From Calliopsis andreniformis (lineage: Eukaryota > Arthropoda > Insecta > Hymenoptera > Andrenidae): a stretch of DNA of 64,000 nucleotides. The translations under genes and the position numbers were made by a program. The notes below the pieces were generated by a model. That model searched no databases, had not been told where the DNA came from, and was given only the letters and a program-made list of their open reading frames with translations. The stretch covers positions 18,207,001 through 18,271,000 of the forward strand of contig NC_135066.1 in assembly GCF_051401765.1 (NCBI RefSeq), in the 5' to 3' direction. This document shows, piece by piece, positions 38,140-48,400 of the stretch (the stretch's first letter is position 1; every line of letters begins with the position of its first letter).

Positions 38140-38510
38140 GTAGTAAATTTGAGAACGCGTTCTTTGCCTGTACAACGGGTGACCCAGAAACAGGGATATA
38201 AAATAGTCATGAGAATAGGGGAAAAATGGGCGGTTAATATAGACTCCAGGGTCAATCTTGGAGCAGGTAGAAGACGATCTTATACTCGGGGGGAGTCGAG
38301 ATTTTCTGTAACATTGTACCGGGTGACCTGGAAAAAGGGATATCGGATCCGCGAAATGTGAAAATGAAAGAAAATATGGTCGGTAGAGAGGGGTTTAGAA
38401 ATCAGTTTCAATGCAGATGCGGGAAACTTTATTCATTGAGGTCGCTGGTTATAAATTTCAAAACACTTTCTTTAGTGAAATACAGAGTGGTTTAAGGAAA
38501 GATGTATGAA
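38140..38510. repeat. Degenerate tandem repeat, about 150-bp period, three copies
   Basis: GGGTGACC(C/T)(A/G)GAAA(C/A)AGGGATAT occurs near 38178 and 38328, and a decayed version (AGAGTGGTTTAAGGAAAGAT) near 38484. The upstream partner block (TAAATTTGAGAACGCGTTCT and relatives) also recurs near 38447. An open frame of 83 codons crosses the first two copies but is likely incidental. Confidence 0.55.
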
Positions 38511-39665
38511 TACTTATGTATATGAGAAATGAAGAAAAAATGTGGAGGAAGTGGTTAAGAAAATCCAGAAAAATGCTGGCCTTACGTTATTAACTATATT
38601 CTGTGTAAAATAATTCACAGGAAAAAGTTGAGTCTATGGAATGTGGAAATTGAATCTATGGAAACGTGATAACTCAATTACATCAATAGAAAATCTTAGT
38701 GAAATTTCTCTCCATTAAATCTCGAATTTAATATTGGTAAAAACACAAAGATGCTTTAACAAAAACTAGATGGAAGTACGAATAAAAGGGAACAATGTCT
38801 ACATTGTAGTCCTCTGAGAAAGAATTCACGCTCTTCGCCCAAAAGAGATGGCCCCATTCTCGATCCATTAGAATATGCTTTCAAATCAATGGCTGGTCCC
38901 ACGAGGCGCATCACGGACTACACAAACGCTCGCCACTTTCTATTTTCATTAATCCCACATTCGTACCACTGAGCTACTTATCGCCTTCGACAAGGATGTA
39001 AAAGAGCACGAAGCTCCTTTTTTTTAAGTGGCCCGACTGCTCTTCGGGTCCCCCAGCTATTCGTCTTCGTTTCTCATTCAAGATTCCCGACGGCCAATGA
39101 CCCGGAGATGATCGAGCGAGGGTCCTCCTCTGGAACTCGTTTAAAGGTACCATTCCACGAAAGTGTTCCGCCGATGACGCAGACGGCACCGTCATATGCT
39201 GGATTCGTGCGAGTATGACAATAGAAAGTTAAACTCGAGAGAGCAGGGTCGCCACGACCCGGAAGGAACACCGATGACGAAGTGACCTACATCTTGGATA
39301 TTAGCCTTGAGAGAGTGGGCGATCCTCTTGCGAGGTGGACCAGCCTCTGGATGTCCCTGAAGAGCCTCGACATTGGGAGATAGCGGTGAAATTGAAATAG
39401 TGTGTGAAGATCTGGCTACGTGGAGTACCTACTCGAATTAGCGGTATTCTCGTTAGAAGCTCGCTGGTGTCTCCGCAATTCAATTCAAATTAGCTTCACT
39501 TCTATACAACTCTACTACTTTGCGATATTTGGGCAAAAATTACACATATACGACATAAGCTCGTGGCGAATCTTCAGCCACAAATCTAAAACTGAAAAAA
39601 ATGACTATTATGATTATTCCTTATACACATTTTAGACTCAGTTAGTACTGAAGAAAACTAAAAAA

Positions 39666-39666
39666 A

Positions 39667-39692
<26 letters not shown>
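39666..39692. repeat. (TA)n microsatellite
   Basis: About 13 uninterrupted TA units. Shorter TA runs occur at 31070-31084 and at the right edge of the window (63989-64000). Confidence 0.9.
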
Positions 39693-39698
<6 letters not shown>

Positions 39699-40559
39699 AA
39701 AACACAGTTAAAAACAGATACGTGTATGTTGACTTCGGTAGTTTAGTGTTCAGTTCTGCTCCTATTTTATGAGAAGTCATATCTCTAGAGCTCCAGTTTT
39801 ATGCCACTTACCGAAGATAAATGCCATTAAGCGTTTCTCCGCCATATTTTCTAAACTCAATCCCATGTACCCCACATGCGTTCCCTTTGACAATGAGATT
39901 CCACCCTACTGAAAGGAATTTAAACGTATGGAGGGTGGCAATTAGACTAATTGCCACGCACACGCTGCGCATCCTCCGATCAACGCTTAATTTCGCGATC
40001 GAAGGAGTCGAAGCCATGAATTTATTGCTCGGTTATCTCGTTCTGAGGAGAGTCGAGGAAAATAATCTTTTAATTGCATGGGCGAGTGGCACTCTCGGTA
40101 AAAGTATCCTCGAGTCGGCGGGACGTGCGGCAACTTAGGATCCTCCTCTTTAAAAAGGGAAGAATAACAATGGGAGTTATGTCTCCTTATTCGTTATGCC
40201 GCGGGGAATATTCTAATGCGTTCCTCTCCGTTATTCATGAAGCGAAGTCGGGATCTACGAATTGTCGGGGACGCTCTCGTTCCATTTCTTTTCTTTCCCT
40301 TTGTTCCTCGTTACAACTTCGCCGAAGACGTTCCTCCTCCTCCCAGTCCATCCATAGTTTGCTACCTAGCTCGCGGATATTTTCATTGTGACCACCGTCG
40401 AGCACCGTTTTGGTTAAGAAAAAGAAAGCAAGAGAACGATTAAACGCAAAGAGACTCGTTTTCCTTCTGGGCCTCCTGTTGGTGAAATTCCTCTTCATAA
40501 GTACCTCCGTGACGTCGCCGATGTTTCTCGCGGCGAAATTGAATCCAGGATTTGAATTA

Positions 40560-40990
40560 CGCTGGCAGTCAATTTTTACTGGGCTTTAGGCGAGAATTAA
40601 TGATGTACTTTTCATTTTTATGGTTTCATGGAGTCCAGGCTGCGGTGAATTACTTGTCTGCTTCTCTGTACAGTGTTTTGCTTTAATATCGAAGTTATAC
40701 TGGAATCAATAGACACTTGGAAGATTAAGATTTCGTATGGTAATGTACGAGTAAGATAAATTCGAGGAAACCTAGTGTAAGAGATTTAAGGTTCACTGAA
40801 CTGAATTTGAATTTTGAGAACTTCGAGAGCATAGAATATAAGGTACACGTTTTAATAAAATTTAAATTTCGCGGACAAAAGAAGACCAGAGTGTTTTCTT
40901 TATTTCACAGCTAAGATTCCAGTCAGTCTTGAATAATTGACATCGAATTAATCTCCTTCTACCAATCAGGTGCCAAGTATATCGCCCTAA
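40560..40990 (+). repeat. Dispersed repeat, copy A, ending in a decayed exon start
   Basis: Collinear with 46425-46829 in the same orientation. Shared anchors are CAGTGTTTTG (40671 and 46534), GGTAATGTA (40739 and 46604) and the GTGTTT..TATTTCA block (40891 and about 46755). The offset stays within a few bases (5863 to 5865). The continuation to 40970 (AATCAG/GTGCCA) lands where copy B meets the real acceptor and exon start of the mosaic receptor, so this copy appears to carry a decayed acceptor and exon start. Confidence 0.6.
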
Positions 40991-42083
40991 GGTTGAAAAG
41001 AACTACCAGAACATGAAGTAATTTCAAACGTTTCAAAGAAGAAGTCAGAGTACGTGACGAATCAGGTCCCGACGTATGTAATACATTTCTGTTTCTTTCC
41101 GTACAGACCTAGCTATTAAAGTTTCTCGAAGCTGCAGCCCGCTTTCTGCGTCAATAAAGCCGAGATTATAGATCCGTAATGGAAAAAGTTTCTTCTTAAA
41201 ACCGGAAGTCGTCGAAAAACGAAAAGCAGGCGGCTCATCGTTTCTTCCTGGAAATGTTCCCTGAATTTATAAAATTTCATCCGTTTCGTTCAGCAAATAT
41301 GAAAAGACCGCCACGATGGAGAAACTATTAATCATTTTCGTTGAACTTTCCTCCACGGTAACTCTTCGAAACCTTAAAAATAATTAAGGGGAATTGAAGA
41401 AGATTGTACGTCTTAAAGGACGCAAGTAGTTCAACCGCGTCGAATTACGTTGATTCCTCCAGACACTTAACTTAGGAGCGACACGTATCAATTACCTCAG
41501 CCACGTGGGGATTAGATATTTTGGAATAATGGCGATGTAACGGCAACGAGCGCAATCTTAACGCGATTATCGATGTAATTACTAGTAGACGCTCGAACGG
41601 CCGAACGTTACAGTCTTTCGCGATGCATTATTCATACGGTGGTAGGGTACCACCCTAAATTCAAAGGCTTCCCAAAGGATGTAGCCGTCGGTAATTTCAC
41701 CGTCGAACAGCCTCCACGCTGTACGAGCCGCCGAAATAACGTACACAAAAGACCTCTACTTTGCTCTGGCTCGCTGCACAGGCCTTGCATTATGGCGCAT
41801 GCTGGACAAAATACTCGATGCATTTTCATGCCCACTCGTGAGAGCGATGAAAGTCCATGATTTTCGAGATCGAGGTAATTAGGGAGGGCAAATGGATCGC
41901 TGTTCGGGTCGCCACTTCGTAAATTTTCAGTCAATTTGGTTATTAGTTTGCTTTGGAATTTTGGTATTATTTAGGGCACTGAGGGGCCTAAGTTAGGGCA
42001 TTTGAAAGAAGGAATTGTTTTACAGATCTTTTATGGATTGATCCTAGATTTATGGAGTGGTATTGAGAAAATTGAACATTATG

Positions 42084-42149
42084 AAAATTTGAGCATTTGA
42101 ATGTTTGAATGTTTGAATGTTTGAATATTTGAATATTTGAAAATTTGAA
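42084..42149. repeat. 8-bp minisatellite (TTTGAATR)n, second locus
   Basis: TTTGAATG repeats followed by TTTGAATA repeats and TTTGAAAA. This is the same motif family as the array at 34632-34748, 7.4 kb upstream. Confidence 0.85.
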
Positions 42150-42389
42150 AGCGTATTTGCATAATCCACCATTTAAAAATGTGAAAATCAACAATCTTCT
42201 CCATATTATTTTTCACAATGTTTGTAAATCCCTAAGCTCAATAATCCTCCCCTGACAAATATGTAAAAACCCAGAATTAAACATTTCCATATCCGTTGTA
42301 CCTACATTAAACCCAGGCTATGGAAAAGCCAATATTTTATTTAACCGTCCATAGCCATTCTCTAACTCCGCTGCTCTCTCTAATTCCAG

Positions 42390-42428
42390 ATATAGCGGCC
42401 GATAAAAAAATCACTTGATGCGCTGAGG
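42390..42428 (+). promoter_or_regulatory. 5' UTR with a minimal upstream ORF
   Basis: After an acceptor (TAATTCCAG ending at 42389), 39 nt of leader precede the receptor start codon. ATG CGC TGA at 42418-42426 is a two-codon upstream ORF whose stop ends 2 nt before the main ATG. Such elements often lower initiation at the main start; that effect here is inference. Confidence 0.5.
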
Positions 42429-45400
42429 ATGCGCCGTGATTTCTGCAACGGTGGGCTAGCCTGCGCCGTTGTGTGGGTGTCGTCGACCTGCCTGCTGCTA
42501 TCTTCCCTGTCATCGGTCACAGCAGGTACGCTCGCTGCTTTTTTTCGACTCTCTTCCGTCCGGTTGTTTTATTTTTTTCAGCGTTTTCCCTGCGGTCTCG
42601 CCACCCCCTCGCCCTAATCCTCTGTACCGAACCCGACGACCCGTAATGATTGGTCCCGAATTATTGAAAGAGCTCAGCCATTAGCAAACAATAGAGCTCT
42701 CCCCGTGTTCACGTTCGACCACCGAAGCGGGAACGGTCTGGGACGTGTACAGAGGAAGAGACAGCGCGATAGAAGACGAAGGTGGAGGAGGAGAGGGAGG
42801 GGATGGAAAAAAAAGGAAAGCAAGGCTCTCGAAACGGGCGTGCATCTGCATATAATGCGACGTAGCGAACGTGATCGGATTTTCGAAAATATCTTCGTCC
42901 TTGATGTTGCGAAAACCACCAGGCGAAAAAGCCAATCCCCCGACCCCTTCGTTGGCTTAATCCCGCGCTAGTAGCGCCTCAAAGGGAGTCCCTTTGCCCG
43001 ATAAATTTTTCGAGGAATTTACTACCTGCTGTTTACCTCTCAGCTAAAAGTCGAGTTAACGTCAAACGACCAGAAGTTTTTTAAGAATCCATGGTGGAAA
43101 GAGGGAAAGGTCGCCGCTAATAGAGAGAACGCGACCGGAGCGCGCCTGGTACTCCGCGTGAGCGGATTTTGAAAGCCATTTATGAATTATTTGGCGAGCA
43201 GTGTCAATATTTGTGAGTATGCTCCGAGGGAAAGTTGCGAGCGTGGGTTTGATTGTGTCTTTTACTTGTGACGTTAGAAAGAAAAAGAAAAGGGGGATGT
43301 TGATTTGGAAGGAAGAAGTATAATATTAGTTTCTTGTTTTCTTTTTCGTTTACTTTTTGGGGTTCGTGAGTTGAATATAAAAATAAGAATAGTAGTAAAG
43401 AGTCTTAATTATTTTGTAAAATGGAGCACTGGTAAAGGAGGTAACTTTTATTATTTATTAGTGACCACCTACGCAAGAGGAGGATCATAAAAGAAGCAAA
43501 AAGAGATTGATTAAAAGTGTCTGCGGTTTAATAGAACGGTGGAGGAACGTGTCGTGACAAAAAGAAGTTCGATATTCTCGGAAGCTCAAAAAAGCACTGT
43601 CCAATTTTCATATTCCCCGATCACATTAACATTCAAAAATGGGACGAAAATATTCCCACAAATACCAGCGAAGAGGTGCGCCGCGAACCATCCGACCGGT
43701 CATTAAAATTCAAATCTCTCGATGAAACATCGTGCAGAATTAACAAATCTCAACGGCCATCAATTTCCGACTGTTTCATCAATATTCGAGCGCGTCGCCG
43801 CGGCGCCGTTAAATCTCTTGGAGCTGGTCGATCCAGGTGCGTGGCAAGAGGGACACCGCTACATCGATATCTGAGAGATGGCAGAGAGCATCTCTCCGAT
43901 CAATGAGTTAATTATTTGCCAATGGATTATACGAGCCCAGGCTGTGCGCCCCTGGTGGAGGATAAATGATGTACTGAACGAGACGTTAATTACCAGGTTA
44001 AATTGCTGGATCGTGGACAAGAGCTTCAGTCCATTAATCGATTCTCGATATGTTACATACATATATGGGACCTCCTTCCCTCCCACATAATATCGGGCCT
44101 CTGAACGATTTGCACGCCATAGGCAATAATAAATTAGATTTCTTTCGCGTCGTTAAAATACTTCTCTCCAGTGTCCCTTGACTCTGGACTGCATGGCTCT
44201 TCTTTTTGTCTCATTTTTTTGTGCCTCTCTCATTTCTCCCGTTTGGCTTCTTTCCTCGTTTCTAGGTCTTTGACACTTCGTCGAGCTTCCCTTCGTCTTT
44301 ACTCACCACGATGCAGTCTCTATCGTGGGTCGAGGCGCAATTGTTGGAATGATTTAATTTGCTAGGCTATAAAAGTAGGATTCTATTTTTCAATGGTAAA
44401 CGATTTTTGAGAGTGAAAGCGAATGGAAAAATGAAACTCTATTTATACTACTTGATTTGCTATACGTAGAGTCTAGATTTATTACCTGCGTTATTTAATC
44501 ACAGTCAGAAATAAATGAGCGATGGTTTATAATTACTGAATAGAATACTTGCCCGACTGTGTAGCTTTGTTGATCAATTTCAACTTTATTACTTCTTCAT
44601 TATCTCAGAGAATATATTTATAGTTAAATGTAATCAAAGAGCATTGAAAATTAGCGGAGCTATCGTAGCAGATAAAATATAGTCAATAAATCAATCGTGT
44701 TAGATTGTTTTTCAAGTTTTTATCGTAAATCACGGAACTCAGATAGCTGTTGTAACAGGGAAACTCGCGCGTTGCAGTATGCATTAACACGAAATAGCTG
44801 TAATAGAGCGAGAATGGAGTGTGGAAGGAGAACGTTGGTCAACGAACCGGAAATTCGGGTAATCGGATGTACTCGAGGTTTCACTGTACTTTTATGAAAT
44901 CTTTGACGGTGTGAGAACGTCGGTCTATGAAAGTCAAACTAAAAAGTCGATTGACATGCGCGTCAGGTGTATCTGTACTTCATACGCTCGATAGGTCTGT
45001 GTGTGAGTACACGTATACACTTTCGCCACGATGCGCACGATCGAATTTTTTTATATTCAAGCTACTTGCTGACTTATTTTTAATTTATAAAAAATTTCTA
45101 CGCGAAAGTAGAATCATAATTGGATGATTTCTAAATTAAAAATTTAGAATGTAAATTTGTACAAGTGAAATGAAAGAATTTTCTGCGATAGATTTATTTT
45201 AAAATTCCAATTTGTTGCTTTTTATACAGACTCAGGTATTACTGGGCATCTAAAAATCCTGTAAAATAAAAAAAGCGATGTTTGAACAATATTTAAATTT
45301 GATATAAATCAACTAAGCTGATAGCATGTGTTCCTGCCTTTTCTTTTGTATCCCGAAATAGGAGAATCAAATCGATACAATTCTCTTGCTTTCTCATTTT

Positions 45401-48400
45401 TCATATGTCAGTTGACACTGGTTTATTACCCTTGTTCGTCATATTTACGAGTATCATGAAACCGTTTCGACTCACGTAAAAATTCGCAATCACGCTTGAC
45501 CTGTACGTATTTTAACGTGACTGTTATCTACTTAACGCTTCACGATTTCTGTGGACTCTATCTGGAAACACTGTTTCCAGACACATAAGATAACAAAGTT
45601 AGACAGAAAAGATAACATAATTCTACACACGAAATCCGTCCGCAATAAGTGAAATTCAATATTAACTTACATATTTAAAGCTTCTATTCAAAGTCCATTT
45701 TTAAGCCCTCAAAGTGTCAAGAGGTCAAAGAACCTTTCACCTTAGAACCTCTTTCCCAGTTCATCCACCAATATTGGATCAAATCTTTAATCACCCCCAA
45801 GTCATTCATTGAAGACCTAATCTAGTTCCTCATGACCTCCAAGAAAGGGAATAGCCATGGAATCCTCATTGTATGTCTGGTAAACGAGACAAATGGTCGC
45901 GTGACCGTAGGCACTTGCTGTTAATCGACCAGCTGCCGTCTCGTTCCTTTTCTTCTCTTCTTTCGCGTACCTCTTCCGCCTACAGCGAACAGCCTCGACG
46001 AGAGGCCAGGCGAGTTGTCTGTGAGTCAATCGCTGGAAGCGCGCTCGTAGCACGCTTAGGCGAGCCCGTGTAGTAAGTGTGGCAGTAGGATGCGAGGAAC
46101 CGTTACCTCGTCGCTATTTTTATTATTATCATCATGGTCGCAGCTCGAGAACGAAAGCGGACCGAGGCGGATCTGTGTCGTCTCCTACTCGACTGGAACA
46201 CACGGACTCGTCCAGATCAAAGCTATAAAGGCTGCGGTCTTCCATCAAGACGCTGATTCGAATCGACTATACGACCCAGCTTCCTGAATTCCTGGAACGA
46301 AATGGCGACTGTAACTCGGACCGCAAAGGGTCCATTCCCACGTCTATTCTAGATTCTGGAGTGCCATACTTGAAGGTGCTGGGTCAACGTCCATTCCTCG
46401 AGTAAAATATATGAGTCGAACTCTGACAGAGTTCATTAATATTTACTGAGTCTTAGTTGAGGATTAATGATTTGCTTTAATTTTTTATACCTTTATGAAT
46501 CCCAGGCGCTGGACCACTGAACTCGACTTTGCACAGTGTTTTGATTTAATCTCCAAGTTATATTGGAGGATAAATAGAGACTCAAAAGATTAAGGTTTTG
46601 CCTGGTAATGTAAGGCAAACTTCAGGACGACTAATATTGGGGTTTTAAAATTCATTGAATTTCCAAGATAAAGATTTCAAAAATTTTAGGAAAATGGAAA
46701 TATACCTACATTTCTGCAAATAATTTTAAATTTCTCGGCTAAATGGTGACCAAAGTGTGTTCCTGTATTTCAGGAATCTAGTACAGAGTCCACTGCATTA
46801 TAACTGACAACACTTTATTTCATTACAGTGCCATCGTTGAAGGCGCCAGGTCGATGCCCATCCTTCGACGAGCAGAACATATGCCCAGACAGAGCACCAG
46901 CTTGTCAAAATGACTTCCAGTGTCAGACGTCTGATGAACGCTGCTGCAAGACAGCTTGCGGTTTCCGCTGCGTCGCCGGAGAACTGACAGGATGCGAGCA
47001 GATGGCACAGGCAGCCGTGAGAAGGTCGCGCGCGCTTGGTCCGCGCGGACCCTCGCAATTTATACCGAAATGCAACAACGAAACGGGCGAGTTCGAGAGG
47101 ATACAGTGCGATCCACGGGAAAACAGCTGCTGGTGCGTGGACGAAATCGGTATCGAGGTTCCTGGAACCAGGGGAGCTTCCAAGGACGTCATCGACTGTG
47201 ATCATCCTCGAGAGTGCCCAGCGCACACTTGTCGGATGCTGTGTCCTTGGGGTTTTGAGGTAATGTTGATACCTGGGGTATGTTTACTCTTGTTATGGTA
47301 GGAGAAGTTTGAGATGAAACTTTGAGTAGGGGAACCCTTTCGACTTGAGTGTTGGATAGGCTTACGTCGCTTTAAACCTTTCGCTGCGACGATGTATAGA
47401 GTCACGATGACTTGGCAGGCAAATAACTTGTTCGATTTTTATGGTAAAGTGAAGGATAGTTGAGATAGATGTGTTCTGTTAGGTTGTCTTACAAGTCCTT
47501 TTTGTTTTTTCCTAAACTGAATGTGCAAACTACTGAAAGGGACTTATGGGATTACCTCATCTAATATATAGAGAGACATATTGAATAGCTAACAATTTCT
47601 GCAAAAGTTGAATATGGTCAGTAAATATCTACTATAGAGAAGGCTAAATCTTTTTGTAATTGAATCGATGTTACATAATGTATTAATCGACAATTAGTTC
47701 TATGCGTTTTACATATTTGGACCGACTGGACCATTAAATCCACTGTTTTCCTCTGTGACTTAAAATTCTTTGATCCTGGGTTCCAAATATACATTCAAAA
47801 TCATTTGAAAATAACTATATAATTTTGGATATCTCCTGTTCTTCAACGCACCAACACAATTAATAATTCTCATTAACAGATTGAACCGAGATCAGGCTGT
47901 CCCAAATGCGAGTGTCGTGATCCCTGCCGCGACATCACCTGTCCAGGGACCAAGCGAACGTGCGAGTTGATTGACGTGACGTGCGCGCGTCCACCGTGTC
48001 CGCCGATTCCCAGCTGTCGTAAAACAAAGTCCCTTTCGACGATCTGCCCAGCAGGCGAACCGCTGCAAATCACAGACTCGCCACGGCCATTTCTCTGCGG
48101 CGACTCGCCTGGCAAACCGACCTGTCCGCCGATGTACAGCTGCCTAGTGGAACCGAAGCAAGAATATGGTGTCTGTTGCCCATCTAGTATAAACCTGAAG
48201 AGGCCAGGAACCTGTCCATTGGAGGAACCAGCGATCTGTGGCAACTCCTGCCAGCATGATTTGGAGTGTCCAGGACCGCAGAAGTGCTGCAAGAGCGAGC
48301 GGTGCGGCGGGGGAGTCTGCTCGGTTCCTCAGGGTCTCAGCGCTTGTCATAGAGATAGAGTTCTAGCGGAGATGCTTAGCATATCTGAGAGACAGGGACG

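Larger units (their letters stand above)
28731..42389. other. 13.7-kb non-coding stretch, probable first intron or intergenic
   Basis: No supported coding exon on either strand. It alternates AT-rich DNA with GC-rich islands (about 29.95-30.25, 31.85-32.35, 33.58-34.2, 35.26-35.54, 38.9-39.3, 39.8-40.5 and 41.6-41.9 kb) and contains several tandem repeats listed separately. The islands could be regulatory; nothing in them is recognisable as a gene. Confidence 0.5.
42526..46828. other. Intron 1 of the mosaic receptor
   Basis: 4.3 kb between the signal-peptide exon and the first WAP exon. The 5' half is GC-rich with open frames on both strands that I do not recognise. The 3' end carries a decayed copy of the next exon start (46361) and repeat copy B (46425-46800). 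No other coding exon is supported. Confidence 0.7.

Noticed and set aside
38110..38361. 83-codon + strand open frame (MEATVEYALPVV...)
   Set aside because: It crosses two copies of a degenerate tandem repeat, so the open frame follows the repeat and is not good evidence of a gene.
46828..47301. Minus-strand and alternative-frame open readings across the receptor exons
   Set aside because: Shadows of the cysteine-rich coding exon; the + strand frame has the conserved domains and correct splice phases.
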